Source: JABMOV01 sp964344305
Lineage (GTDB): Bacteria > Fidelibacterota > Marinisomatia > Marinisomatales > JABMOV01
DNA: 64,000 bases
Assembly (NCBI GenBank): GCA_964344305.1
Contig: CAYFMT010000006.1
Coordinates: 1 to 64,000 of the forward strand
Direction: 5' to 3'
Part shown: piece after piece, positions 15,325 through 24,581 of the stretch
Layout: each line of letters begins with the position of its first letter
Position numbering within the stretch: the stretch's first letter is position 1
Made by a program: the position numbers and the translations under genes
The notes under the pieces: generated by a model
Databases searched by the model: none
What the model was told of the DNA's origin: nothing
Seen by the model: only the letters and a program-made list of their open reading frames with translations

Positions 15325-16953
15325 TTACATCCTATCGGGTGCACTTATTCCCAGCACAGCCAATCCATTTGCCAAAACGATTCGTACGCCCTGAATTAAG
15401 GCAAGTCTCGCGAGGGACAATGGTTGATCGTCTGTGATTACTCTACAATCCGTGTAAAACCGATGGAAGTGCCCGGCCAGCCCATGTAAATAATTTGCAA
15501 TGACCTGCGGTTCCAGGGATTCCAATGCCACTTCCATTACATTCGGGAATTCTATCAATGATTTCATCAATGAAATTTCTGAGTCATGAACCAGTAACGA
15601 AGAATCAAAGGACTCTGTGTATGCCAACCCGAGATGTTCACCATGTTTGAGAATATTCATTATACGGGCATGAGCATACTGTAGATAATACACAGGGTTT
15701 TTATCCGATTGATCCTGCGCAAGATCAAGATCAAAATTCAAATGACTGTTCATGCCTCGCATGATGAAGAAATACCTCACAACATCTCTGCCCACAAGGG
15801 ATGTCAGTTCATCCAGAGTTACAAAATTGGCTTTCCTGGTGGACATTTTCACCACTTCACCGCCACGGATGAGTGTAACGAATTGATGAATAAGCACACG
15901 TATGACGTCGGTGTTGTAACCCAGCGCTTCCAGTGCAGAAAGAACATCGGGATAAGTGTCCTGATGATCCGCACCAAATATATCGATTATCACATCAAAT
16001 TTTCGATCAAGCTTGTTCCTGTGATACGCCATATCCGGCAGACGGTAAGTCGGTTCGCCACTGCTCTTGATAAGAACCCGGTCCTGATCCTTCCCAAAGG
16101 ATGTGGTGCGAAACCAGCTTGCACCATCAGACTCGTAAACGAGATCCTTCTGTTTCAATAACTCAACAATATCATCAACGGCACCCGTTTCATAAAATGT
16201 CTTCTCATTGGTGAATTGATCGTGTACGATACCAATGTTTCTCAACGTTGTGCTGATATCCTTAAATATGAGTTCCTCGGCAATCTTTCGAAAAAGAGGG
16301 CTATCCTCCTTCAGTTCAGTGCCATGGTTGTCCTGGATGAATGCTGCAATATCTCGAATATAGTCACCCTGATAACCATCCTCAGGCAATGGAACATTCC
16401 GGCCAAGAGTCTGAAAATACCTTGCAGCCACTGATTGTCCAAGAATTCGCATCTGACGGCCTGCATCATTATAATAGTATTCCCGAATGACTTTATACCC
16501 ATGCCACTGGAGTATATTCCCAACTGTATCACCGAGAACGGATTGTCTACCGTGACCCACGGTTAGTGGTCCGGTGGGATTTGCGCTAACAAATTCCACG
16601 TTGGCAGTTTGACCCTTTCCTGTATCTGTTTTTCCATAATTGGATTCTTTCGCCAGGATGATCATCAACTGACTATTTAAATAGGTAGCGCTAATGGTAA
16701 AGTTGAGAAAACCGGGAGGTGTTACTGTACATTCCTGTACAAAAGAAGAATCCAGATCCAGTTTTGCGTTTATTTCCTGAGCCAGCTCGATAGGATTTTT
16801 CCTCACCCGTTTTGCAAGGATTAACGCCAGGTTGGTGGAAATATCTCCAAATTGAGGATTTTTAGGTGGCGCTAATTGAAACTCTACAGGGTCAAGGTCA
16901 AGGGCTGTCAGGGCCTTGTGTAGCTGCTGATTGAGATAGGTCTGTAAATTCAT
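15325..16953 (-). CDS. argS: Arginyl-tRNA synthetase
   Basis: A 542-residue class I aminoacyl-tRNA synthetase that charges tRNA-Arg. The N-terminal ArgRS additional domain (PKNPQFGDISTNLALILAK) precedes the HIGH-type motif NPTGPLTVGHGRQ. The KMSKS loop reads KMSTRKANFVTLDEL, as in many bacterial ArgRS. The C-terminal anticodon-binding domain ends LAVLGISAPDRM. I chose the ATG at 16953, which starts at the usual place; an ATG at 16977 adds eight residues. The start overlaps the end of rsfS by about 56 bases, suggesting translational coupling. Confidence 0.96.
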   Translation of the reverse strand: MNLQTYLNQQLHKALTALDLDPVEFQLAPPKNPQFGDISTNLALILAKRVRKNPIELAQEINAKLDLDSSFVQECTVTPPGFLNFTISATYLNSQLMIILAKESNYGKTDTGKGQTANVEFVSANPTGPLTVGHGRQSVLGDTVGNILQWHGYKVIREYYYNDAGRQMRILGQSVAARYFQTLGRNVPLPEDGYQGDYIRDIAAFIQDNHGTELKEDSPLFRKIAEELIFKDISTTLRNIGIVHDQFTNEKTFYETGAVDDIVELLKQKDLVYESDGASWFRTTSFGKDQDRVLIKSSGEPTYRLPDMAYHRNKLDRKFDVIIDIFGADHQDTYPDVLSALEALGYNTDVIRVLIHQFVTLIRGGEVVKMSTRKANFVTLDELTSLVGRDVVRYFFIMRGMNSHLNFDLDLAQDQSDKNPVYYLQYAHARIMNILKHGEHLGLAYTESFDSSLLVHDSEISLMKSLIEFPNVMEVALESLEPQVIANYLHGLAGHFHRFYTDCRVITDDQPLSLARLALIQGVRIVLANGLAVLGISAPDRM

Positions 16954-17302
16954 CACTAATTTCAATTGTAGGGGCATCAGCCCAAAGTTTTTCTATGTTA
17001 TAATAATGACGCTCACGGGTTTTAAAAATGTGTACCACTACATCTATGTAATCCAGCAGTACCCATTGTAGATTATCATACCCTTCAATATGAACTGGTT
17101 TATGGGGTGTCCCTCGACGGATTTCATCTGCAATTGATTTCACCTGGACATCGGTGTCAGCAGAGCAAACCATGAAATAATCTGTCAGGCTTGTAAGGCC
17201 ACGGACATCAATGGAAAGTACATGTTCGGCTTTTTTGTTTAGGGCCAGCTGACCAATGAGTTCAGTCAGATCAGAAGGTGAGTCGATTGTATTTGACGTC
17301 AA
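16898..17302 (-). CDS. rsfS: Ribosomal silencing factor RsfS
   Basis: A 134-residue RsfS/YbeB/Iojap protein that binds uL14 and blocks subunit joining when nutrients are scarce. The core contains IDVRGLTSLTDYFMVCSADTDVQVKSIADEI, HIEGYDNLQWVLLDYIDVVVHIF and ERHYYNIEKLW. The start is a TTG at 17302 without an obvious ribosome site, five bases after the upstream stop. The ~30-residue C-terminal tail (DEFTDLSQSAATQ) overlaps argS and is not part of the family core. Confidence 0.92.
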   Translation of the reverse strand: MTSNTIDSPSDLTELIGQLALNKKAEHVLSIDVRGLTSLTDYFMVCSADTDVQVKSIADEIRRGTPHKPVHIEGYDNLQWVLLDYIDVVVHIFKTRERHYYNIEKLWADAPTIEISDEFTDLSQSAATQGPDSP

Positions 17303-17307
17303 TTCAG

Positions 17308-17841
17308 TTATTGTTCATTAAATAGTGAATAGGTAGAAGATAGATTGGCATAATCTTTCCCTATAATAACTGTAAGGGACACATCCAGAGATGGATCGGG
17401 TTTAACCAGGACCCTTGTTCGATCATTCATGTCGAAGCCCATGGCCTGCGCCACAGTCTGGAGGGCTCGAATATCCTCATTCCTCTGGATAATCAGTGTT
17501 TCATTATACTCAAAATGATCTGCATTTTCAGCCCGGACAACATCCAACTGGTTTTCACGAAGAAAATCAGACATTATTCCTGCCACACCCTTAACACCAC
17601 ATCCATTCAGGACCTCTACCTTGATATCCAGGATAGGATTTTCCTCATAAATCTCCACAGCTAGTTTTGGAACATCCTTGGAGGCTGGAAAGGTCACATC
17701 CATGGTGACTCCGCTACGGGGGTACTGACGGGAAAAGGAAAAAATGAAGGCAAAAATAATAAGGCTTAATACAGCAATGGCTGTATTGATAATTGTATCC
17801 TGCCAGTTACTTGGGCGTCTTTTCTTTTTGGATTTAGGCAT
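17308..17841 (-). CDS. Membrane-anchored LytR C-terminal (LytR_C) domain protein
   Basis: A 177-residue protein from the ATG at 17841. A basic cytoplasmic tail (PKSKKKRRPSNW) is followed by one membrane helix (AIAVLSLIIFAFIFSF) and an extracytoplasmic region. Residues ~70-175 match the LytR_C domain: VEVLNGCGVKGVAGIMSDFL is the typical start, and a V[IL]IGKD motif closes it. The LCP catalytic domain that usually carries this module is absent, so it is probably an envelope-associated accessory protein of unknown role. It sits immediately upstream of rsfS, a pairing seen in other bacteria where an LCP/LytR protein neighbours rsfS. Confidence 0.75.
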   Translation of the reverse strand: MPKSKKKRRPSNWQDTIINTAIAVLSLIIFAFIFSFSRQYPRSGVTMDVTFPASKDVPKLAVEIYEENPILDIKVEVLNGCGVKGVAGIMSDFLRENQLDVVRAENADHFEYNETLIIQRNEDIRALQTVAQAMGFDMNDRTRVLVKPDPSLDVSLTVIIGKDYANLSSTYSLFNEQ

Positions 17842-17883
17842 GTGGCGTTTGTGCAAAAATATCTATGTCTTTTTGATCACGAT

Positions 17884-18351
17884 TTAAAATGCCCTGAGGC
17901 TGAATGGTGAGTTTAATCTTCGTGAACTATATGCGTTGTTCCCAAAAGAAAAACTGACAATGGAGTTTTCTGAGGGACGATAAGTCAGTCGTGTATTGTA
18001 CAGTATATCACCGGTAAACAGGCTGTTCTGCGAAGTAAGAGGTTGTCCCATCATGGGTTGTAGGAGTGTGATATCTGTATCCAGACGAAGATTATCGTTA
18101 ATCCAGTAGGACATCTGGTTGGTATAACTACCGACACTGAACGTCAACCCGCCCATACTCATCATGGACATTGAAAAACCATGATGAATGTCAAACCTGT
18201 CTGGATCAAAAATGGACAATCCTTCGGTGCGATTCAAGTTTAGGTGCATGGTTTCTGCCGTCTCCAGGTTTTGCAAATCTGAGACCAGCTGTCCCGATGC
18301 CAGAGACAGGAAAAAAAGTGTTAGAATTATCAGCGTGTTTTTGCCCTTCAT
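17884..18351 (-). CDS. Secreted protein of unknown function
   Basis: A 155-residue protein beginning with a clear signal peptide (MKGKNTLIILTLFFLSLASG). The mature part alternates polar and hydrophobic residues (SMSMMSMGGLTFSVGSYTNQM, LRLDTDITLLQP, ILYNTRLTYRPSENSIVSFSF) as in a small outer-membrane barrel or beta-sandwich. I chose the ATG at 18351; the frame extends further upstream but that part is unlike a protein N-terminus. It lies between mnmA and the LytR_C gene. I recognise no family. Confidence 0.7.
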   Translation of the reverse strand: MKGKNTLIILTLFFLSLASGQLVSDLQNLETAETMHLNLNRTEGLSIFDPDRFDIHHGFSMSMMSMGGLTFSVGSYTNQMSYWINDNLRLDTDITLLQPMMGQPLTSQNSLFTGDILYNTRLTYRPSENSIVSFSFGNNAYSSRRLNSPFSLRAF

Positions 18352-18429
18352 GATACCCCAAAACATACAATGGTTTTCCTCAAAATTTGTACCGGTATTT
18401 AATACAGAACGGGGAAAAGGTTCCAACAC

Positions 18430-19512
18430 TCATGATTCGGCGGAATCAATAACAGCTCCACCCAGGCATTCTGCATGATTGTAAAATACAATAGATTGAC
18501 CGGGTGTAATGGCAAACTGGGGTTCAGCGAACTGCACTTGTATGGTGCCATCCACAAGCGATTCAATAATGCAGGGTGCATCATTATGTCTATATCGAAT
18601 TTTTGCTGAACAGGAAAACGGAAAACGCTGTGGTGGGTTGATGGTCCAGTGAAGCTGGCTTGCTGTTAACCGTAAATGATAGAGCGATGGATGATCGTGT
18701 CCCTGGACAACCACCAACCTGTTATCATTCAATTGTTTACCGGACACATACCATGGAGATTCCTTCTCCCCATAGCCCCCTCCAATCCCGATGCCCTTCC
18801 GCTGGCCGATGGTATAGTACATCAACCCTTGATGCTCACCCAGCACCTCACCTTTTTCACTAACTATATCACCGGGTCGAGCAGGAAGGTATTGTTCAAG
18901 AAAGTATCGAAAATTTCTTTCGCCAATAAAACAGATACCGGTACTGTCCTTTTTCAGGCTGTTAATAAACCCGGCGTCCTTTGCCAGTTGACGCACCTCA
19001 TCTTTCTGGAGGTCACCAATGGGAAACAGAGTCTTCTCCAGAGCATTCTGTTGAAGGGTATATAGAAAATAGGTTTGATCTTTTCCTGTATCACAACCGC
19101 GAAGCAAATGCACCCCATGATTGTCTTCCTTCAGCCGTGCATAATGTCCTGTGGCGATTCGCTCTGCCCCCAGTTCAATGGCATAATTCAAAAATACTTT
19201 GAACTTAATTTCTTTATTGCAAAGGATATCGGGATTTGGTGTCCGCCCTGATTTGTACTTACGAAGGAAATATGAGAATACCGATTCCCAGTATTCTTTT
19301 GAAAAATTAACCGAGTGTAGCGGAAGGTCCAACTGGTGGCAGATATCGAGGGCATCCTTGTAATCTTCCTCTGCGGTACAGAATTCATCATCATCGCCCT
19401 CCCAGTTTTTCATGAAGAGGCATTCGACATCATATCCCTTACTCTTAAGTAGCATGCCTGCAACAGCGCTATCCACACCGCCACTCATCCCAAGGATAAC
19501 CTTCTCAGGCAC
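18430..19512 (-). CDS. mnmA: tRNA-specific 2-thiouridylase MnmA
   Basis: A 360-residue PP-loop enzyme that puts sulfur on U34 of tRNA-Lys/Glu/Gln. The ATP-binding loop is GMSGGVDSAVAG at the N-terminus. Catalytic cysteines lie in NPDILCNKEIKF and STGICFIGERNF. ATGHYAR and DQTYFLYTL are family signatures. The C-terminal domain begins at MYYTIGQRKGIGIGG. The gene overlaps the 3' end of iscS by eight bases, so the sulfur donor and the thiolase are translated together. Confidence 0.97.
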   Translation of the reverse strand: MPEKVILGMSGGVDSAVAGMLLKSKGYDVECLFMKNWEGDDDEFCTAEEDYKDALDICHQLDLPLHSVNFSKEYWESVFSYFLRKYKSGRTPNPDILCNKEIKFKVFLNYAIELGAERIATGHYARLKEDNHGVHLLRGCDTGKDQTYFLYTLQQNALEKTLFPIGDLQKDEVRQLAKDAGFINSLKKDSTGICFIGERNFRYFLEQYLPARPGDIVSEKGEVLGEHQGLMYYTIGQRKGIGIGGGYGEKESPWYVSGKQLNDNRLVVVQGHDHPSLYHLRLTASQLHWTINPPQRFPFSCSAKIRYRHNDAPCIIESLVDGTIQVQFAEPQFAITPGQSIVFYNHAECLGGAVIDSAES

Positions 19513-20638
19513 GAAATTTCTTCGCTTTAGCTATGACATCTGCCATTGCATCAACCAGCGTACTCACATCTTCAGTGGTATTCCCCAAACCAAAACTGAT
19601 GCGGAGGGTCCTCAGGTTCAGGTGATCAGATAATCCAATGGCAGATAGAATACGTGATGGCTTAACAGTACCGGAAGAGCAGGCACTTCCACTGGAAATG
19701 GAGATTCCCTTTAAATCAAGATTGATGATCATGAAATCACTCGGCACGTGAGGAAGTGTGACATTGATCAGTCCCGGCAAATGGTGATCAGGATGCCCAT
19801 TATAAATTGCATCAGGATAGACCGAAAGTAGTTGGGATTTGAATTGTGATTCAAGCTGGGATAAATGAGATATATTTTCAGTGATGTGTTCCGATGCAAG
19901 TTGTGCCGCCAGTCCTGTGGCAGCAATGGACGGTATATTTTCCGTGCCTGAGCGTAGACCATGTTCCTGCCCACCCCCTGCAATGAGGGATTGTATCTCT
20001 GCTCCAGCCTTCACATATAGAATGCCCAATCCTTTAGGTCCATAAAACTTGTGAGCGGATAGACTCAGGTATTCACAGCCCAATTCCTGCACATCAATGG
20101 GTATTTTCCCCATGGCCTGCACAGCATCCGTATGGAACAGGATATTGTTTCTTGAGGCTAAGGCAGAGATGTCGAGTATGGGTTGTATGGTTCCAATCTC
20201 ATTGTTCGCAAACATAATTGAAATGAGAATGGTATCATCCTGTATGGCATTTTCAATGGATTGGGTTTTGACCAGTCCTGTATTGTCTACGGGTACAATG
20301 GTATGCGAAACGCCTAACGGTTTTAACTGTCGCAAAACATCCAGGATGGCGGGATGCTCGATTTCAGAGGTAACGACATGCTTTTTCTCTGAAAAGAGAA
20401 GTTGTTTTAGGACTGTATTATTGCTTTCTGAACCTCCGCCGGTAAATACAATTTCATTTGGGGTAGCATGGATGGCATCAGCAATTTGCCTTCTTGCCCG
20501 TTCAAGGAGTACACGTGAAGATTGTCCTATCTTATATGTGCTGGATGGATTTCCATAATGGGATTTCTGCGTTTCCTGCAATAATTCCAGAACTTCATCC
20601 CGAATTGGGGTTGTGGCGCTATGGTCGAAGTATAACAT
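19505..20638 (-). CDS. iscS: Cysteine desulfurase (NifS/IscS family)
   Basis: A 377-residue class V PLP enzyme that takes sulfur from cysteine. It begins YFDHSATTPIRDEV, binds PLP through the Lys of SLSAHKFYGPKG, and carries the persulfide Cys in SSGSACSSG. The overlap with mnmA and the absence of iscU or suf genes nearby suggest its main task here is tRNA thiolation, though it may also serve Fe-S assembly. It follows a phosphoesterase gene on the same strand by 52 bases. Confidence 0.93.
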   Translation of the reverse strand: MLYFDHSATTPIRDEVLELLQETQKSHYGNPSSTYKIGQSSRVLLERARRQIADAIHATPNEIVFTGGGSESNNTVLKQLLFSEKKHVVTSEIEHPAILDVLRQLKPLGVSHTIVPVDNTGLVKTQSIENAIQDDTILISIMFANNEIGTIQPILDISALASRNNILFHTDAVQAMGKIPIDVQELGCEYLSLSAHKFYGPKGLGILYVKAGAEIQSLIAGGGQEHGLRSGTENIPSIAATGLAAQLASEHITENISHLSQLESQFKSQLLSVYPDAIYNGHPDHHLPGLINVTLPHVPSDFMIINLDLKGISISSGSACSSGTVKPSRILSAIGLSDHLNLRTLRISFGLGNTTEDVSTLVDAMADVIAKAKKFRA

Positions 20639-20690
20639 GGATAGAGTTTACCGGTGTGCGACTAAAGGGAATTTCCCCATGTACAGGGGT

Positions 20691-21464
20691 TTAAATATCG
20701 TTGCGTATGGAAGCGTATTTGAGAGTGTTTTGAAGGTTTTTGTAAAAGGGAGGTTTAAAATCTTCCAACACTTGCATGGATGCCTGTACATCATATTCGT
20801 ACCGTATCACATTCCAGCTAAACGTATCTCCAACCGTCAAAAATGCTACAGCACCTCTTGGGTCTTCATCAAAGGGAAGACCAGTCGCCCCCTGGCACAG
20901 CAGCTTCAGGTTCCCACGCTCTTCATATCGAGGCGTATGCACGTGCCCGTGTACAAAAACAAAACTGTCTATATCCGGTTGTGCATTGGATACATGATTC
21001 CGCCAGTGAAGCGCCTCATCCATGGAGGGAGGCAGGTCATCACGCTGGTACCATGCATGGGTAAACTCCACAAGTGTTTTACCAACGGTATCCCTGTAAG
21101 AGACGTTCATCTTTTTAACAAACTCAATCCCTTCAGGACCTAATTGATCATACGTCCATTTCTCATTAGCAACAATGGCCTGGCAAATGGGATCATCCGG
21201 ATCCATACCTTCGAGAGACGGACGCTCTTCCTCCCATAGTTTTTCAATAAGGTACCGATCATGATTTCCACGGATAAAAACACAGGTGTCTAATCCCATG
21301 AGGAGATCCAGGGTGGTTTTTGGATCGGGACCAATAGAAAAACAGTCCCCAAGACACACAAGTTGATCCACAGATCCATTGTCGCGAATGAGATCCAGTG
21401 CTTTTTCCAGTGAAATGGCATTGGAGTGAATATCCGTGATAATGGCGTAAGTTTTTGCAGACAT
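20691..21464 (-). CDS. YfcE/MJ0936-type metallophosphoesterase
   Basis: A 257-residue cytoplasmic calcineurin-fold phosphoesterase with all metal motifs: TDIHSN, CLGDCFSIG, RGNHDRYL, FTHAW and GHVHTP. The ATG at 21464 is preferred; a longer frame adds MGIFYL from an untranslated-looking leader. The family hydrolyses phosphodiesters or phosphomonoesters of varied small molecules, and the substrate is not predictable. It is the first gene of the minus-strand run ending at marC and is divergent from the sugar kinase at 21562. Confidence 0.85.
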   Translation of the reverse strand: MSAKTYAIITDIHSNAISLEKALDLIRDNGSVDQLVCLGDCFSIGPDPKTTLDLLMGLDTCVFIRGNHDRYLIEKLWEEERPSLEGMDPDDPICQAIVANEKWTYDQLGPEGIEFVKKMNVSYRDTVGKTLVEFTHAWYQRDDLPPSMDEALHWRNHVSNAQPDIDSFVFVHGHVHTPRYEERGNLKLLCQGATGLPFDEDPRGAVAFLTVGDTFSWNVIRYEYDVQASMQVLEDFKPPFYKNLQNTLKYASIRNDI

Positions 21465-21561
21465 AAGATAAAATATACCCAAGCAGGTCTTTTTGTATCA
21501 AGGATTAAGCTGAGGCGAATGGGGGTCCAAATACCCATATTTTTCATTGTAAACTAGGTCC

Positions 21562-22455
21562 ATGAATTCAAATACAATCCTTATTGTTGGTTCTATTGGA
21601 ATCGACACCATTGAAACACCAAAGGAGAAACGTGAAGATATCCTGGGTGGTTCTGTCTCCTACGCACTGGTTTCAGCCGGACATGCATCCCGGGTGTCAG
21701 TTGTTGGCGTTGTTGGGGAGGATTTTCCACCATCAGCCACACGCCACTACGAAACTTATGCATCTGATCTAACGGACATGATTAAAATGAATGGGAGAAC
21801 CTTTCGGTGGGGAGGCAGGTATTTTGAAAATGGAGACGACAGGGAAACATTGTTTACTGAATTGGGTGTTTTTGAATCATTCAACCCTGTATTAAGCGAG
21901 GTGAACAAGCACCATCCCTGGGTATTTCTGGCAAACATTCATCCCACTCTTCAATTATCTGTGATGGAGCAATGTGACCCTCAATCCAGATTTGTCGTGG
22001 ACACCATGAATCTCTGGATAGAAACAACTCCACAAGAATTGAGGTATGTTTTAGATCGGACAAATATTTTACTGATCAACGAATCGGAATCACAGTTATT
22101 GACAGGAAGAGAGTCGTTGGATGATTCTGCGCAGGAGTTGATGGACCTGGGCATTGATACTGTCGTGATAAAGTGTGGAAGCCGGGGAGCAAAAACCTAT
22201 TCCTCAACAAAACAATTTTCCGTGGGAGTATTTCCTGTTAAAAATATTGCTGATCCCACAGGTGCTGGGGATACATTTGGCGGCGGTTTTGTTTCAACAC
22301 TGGCCCAGGGTCAATCCCTTGAAAATGCTGTAATCAATGGATCAGCGTGGGCTTCATTTTGTGTAGAAGGGTTTGGCGTTGAATCGCTTGTAGATGTTTC
22401 AGAAGACGCGTTGAACTATCGACGAGATGCTATTTCCCTGACCCTTACACCTTGA
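21562..22455 (+). CDS. PfkB-family carbohydrate/nucleoside kinase
   Basis: A 297-residue ribokinase-fold protein. The N-terminal segment has ILIVGSIGIDTIETP and GGSVSYALVSAGH (substrate side). The C-terminal signature DPTGAGDTFGGGF includes the catalytic Asp and anion hole. The sugar specificity is not evident. It stands alone in front of a TPR lipoprotein 59 bases downstream. Confidence 0.85.
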   Translation: MNSNTILIVGSIGIDTIETPKEKREDILGGSVSYALVSAGHASRVSVVGVVGEDFPPSATRHYETYASDLTDMIKMNGRTFRWGGRYFENGDDRETLFTELGVFESFNPVLSEVNKHHPWVFLANIHPTLQLSVMEQCDPQSRFVVDTMNLWIETTPQELRYVLDRTNILLINESESQLLTGRESLDDSAQELMDLGIDTVVIKCGSRGAKTYSSTKQFSVGVFPVKNIADPTGAGDTFGGGFVSTLAQGQSLENAVINGSAWASFCVEGFGVESLVDVSEDALNYRRDAISLTLTP

Positions 22456-22514
22456 TATGCACGTTTGTGCCTTCTAATTTCACATCTTGGAATTTTACAA
22501 ATTAAGAGGTAGCT

Positions 22515-23591
22515 ATGTTTAGAATTCTTCGTGGATTATCTCCACTCATGTTGATAATCGCTCTGTTGTTTGTGGGCTGTACCAGCCAGGAACTCACATC
22601 TGCAAAACTATATATCCAGCAGGAGAACTGGGAAAAAGCTGAAGAATTTCTTCTGGCAGCTCTTATTGTAGAACCAGAAAATCCTGAAGTCCCATATCTT
22701 CTTGGAAAAGAGGTTTACATGCGGAATGAAGATTGGGTTAAAATGAATGAAATGTTTGATAAAGCCCTGTCTCTTGGCGCTGATAAAATCATTCTCCAGG
22801 GTGCTCCCGTAAAAGAATATGTGAATAATGCCAGGGGAGAAGCCTGGGCCAATGCATACAACAATGCCGTACAGACATTCAACACGGTGAGAGGAAAAGA
22901 AGGCGACGATAAGAATAAGGCACTGGATATGGCCATTGAAGGGTTTGAACTAGCAACAAAAATCAATCCGAAAGAACCACAGAATTATTCCATTCTTAGT
23001 CTTGTATATGCAGAACGAGAGTTAAATGACAAGGCACTTGCCACACTTGAAACCGGAATGTCCCTGAAGATCGAGGAACCAAAGTTGTATGTCACTATGG
23101 GGCAGGTGTACCTGAAGCTGGTAAAACTGGAAGAATCAGCCAGCGCATTAAAAAAAGCACTGGAATTGGATGCATCCAATCTGGACGCCACAAAACTCCT
23201 GGCACAGATTTATTATGACTTAACTCAAATTGAAGATGCAGTGGCCACGTACGAGAAGGCCATTGATCTTGAGGAGGATGACCTGGGAAAAGCGGACCTC
23301 CATTTCAACCTTGGTATTCTGTACATGAAAATGGGTGAAATTGATAACGCAGAAGATAATTTTATGGAATCCTATGATTTAAACCCGGAAGATGCGGAAG
23401 CCGTGGTTGGTATTGCTCAGACATTTGAGACAGCCGAAAGATGGAGAAGTGCTGAAAAATGGTATAAGGAAGCTATTTTCCTTGATCCAGAAAATGCCAG
23501 CCATTATCGCTCCATGGCCAGGGTGCTGATCAAACAGGGAAAAACAGATGATGCCACAAGGTACTATGAAAAATCAAAGAGATTCGAATAG
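22515..23591 (+). CDS. TPR-repeat lipoprotein
   Basis: A 358-residue protein with a type II signal peptide ending in the lipobox LLFVGC, so it is lipid-anchored in the envelope. The rest is a superhelix of TPR units (for example WEKAEEFLLAALIVEPENPEV, ESASALKKALELDASNLDA and DNAEDNFMESYDLNPEDAEA), at least six to seven copies with one irregular linker near residues 95-130. TPR lipoproteins scaffold envelope assemblies; the partner is unknown. A GAGGTAG ribosome site precedes the ATG and a strong terminator follows. Confidence 0.88.
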   Translation: MFRILRGLSPLMLIIALLFVGCTSQELTSAKLYIQQENWEKAEEFLLAALIVEPENPEVPYLLGKEVYMRNEDWVKMNEMFDKALSLGADKIILQGAPVKEYVNNARGEAWANAYNNAVQTFNTVRGKEGDDKNKALDMAIEGFELATKINPKEPQNYSILSLVYAERELNDKALATLETGMSLKIEEPKLYVTMGQVYLKLVKLEESASALKKALELDASNLDATKLLAQIYYDLTQIEDAVATYEKAIDLEEDDLGKADLHFNLGILYMKMGEIDNAEDNFMESYDLNPEDAEAVVGIAQTFETAERWRSAEKWYKEAIFLDPENASHYRSMARVLIKQGKTDDATRYYEKSKRFE

Positions 23592-23615
23592 ACTTTTACC
23601 ACAATAAGAAGAATG

Positions 23616-23647
23616 AAATCCCGATGCGTAAGTGTCGGGATTTTTTT
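23616..23647 (+). terminator. Rho-independent terminator after the TPR gene
   Basis: AAATCCCGA (23616-23624) pairs with TCGGGATTT (23635-23643) over a 10-base loop and runs into seven T residues. It ends at the stop codon of the convergent DUF58 gene and may serve both directions. Confidence 0.85.
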
Positions 23648-24536
23648 ATCCCAGTTTTTGTCTTTTCCTCAAGTATTCATTTAGGGCTGTATCCAGGGAT
23701 TCATCGGTGTATAAGGGAATATAATCGATGTGTCTCTCACGGCAGTGTTTCTTATAATAGGATTGGAAAGCCTGTATTAGTTTCTGATAATCCCGTTGTA
23801 TATGCCAGGGCTCTGTTGTAATGGTTTCACCTGTTTCCATATCCCTGAAACGGGTGCGGACGTTGTAATCAAAAAGCAATTCCTGTTTATCCAGAATATG
23901 AAACACGATCACTTCCTGCTTGTTATGACGGAAGTGTTTTAACCCTTCCATGACCTGTTCAGGATCATCCAGGAAATCAGAAATAATGATTACGAGCCCA
24001 CGCTTTTTAATCCGTTCAGCCATTTCATGAAGAACAGGCCCTAATCGCGTATCTGTCCCGGTACTGATTTTCTCCAGTGTAGATAAAACAGTGTTCAGGT
24101 GACTGGGGTTTGAACGGGGTGGAATAAACTGTTTAATGGCATGATCAAATGTGACCAGTCCAATGCCATCCTGCTGGTTAAGCATAAGGTAAGACATGGC
24201 AGCAGACAGGTAGCTGGCGTATTCAAGTTTGGAAACATTTCCGCTGGAAAAATTCATGGAATCACTGGTATCCAGGATAATATAGGAGCGAAGATTGGTT
24301 TCTTCTTCATATCTCTTGACATAATAGCGATCGGTTTTTCCATAAAGCTTCCAGTCAATGTGCCGAATCTCATCACCGGGCCCATAAGCCCGATGCTCCG
24401 CAAACTCCACACTGAAACCATGGTATGGGCTCTTATGCTGGCCAATGATATACCCTTCCACCACGAGCCTGGCACGCAACGACATATTGTTGAGTTTTGC
24501 AACGACTTCAGGATTTAGGTATTTCTTTTTATCCAC
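23646..24536 (-). CDS. DUF58 protein with a von Willebrand A-like fold
   Basis: A 296-residue DUF58 protein starting with GTG at 24536. The hallmark GxxxFAEHRAYGPGDEIRHIDW lies at residues ~40-60, and a MIDAS-like DTSDSMNF (DxSxS) follows near residue 90. It has no membrane segments. DUF58 proteins are near-obligate partners of MoxR ATPases; the pair is thought to chaperone or remodel protein complexes. The MoxR gene lies 45 bases upstream on the same strand. The usual downstream vWA membrane proteins are absent, so this is a minimal two-gene version. Confidence 0.92.
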   Translation of the reverse strand: MDKKKYLNPEVVAKLNNMSLRARLVVEGYIIGQHKSPYHGFSVEFAEHRAYGPGDEIRHIDWKLYGKTDRYYVKRYEEETNLRSYIILDTSDSMNFSSGNVSKLEYASYLSAAMSYLMLNQQDGIGLVTFDHAIKQFIPPRSNPSHLNTVLSTLEKISTGTDTRLGPVLHEMAERIKKRGLVIIISDFLDDPEQVMEGLKHFRHNKQEVIVFHILDKQELLFDYNVRTRFRDMETGETITTEPWHIQRDYQKLIQAFQSYYKKHCRERHIDYIPLYTDESLDTALNEYLRKRQKLG

Positions 24537-24581
24537 GATTAAACGCTGAGCAATTGTATGGGTCTAACACGCAAATCGGTA

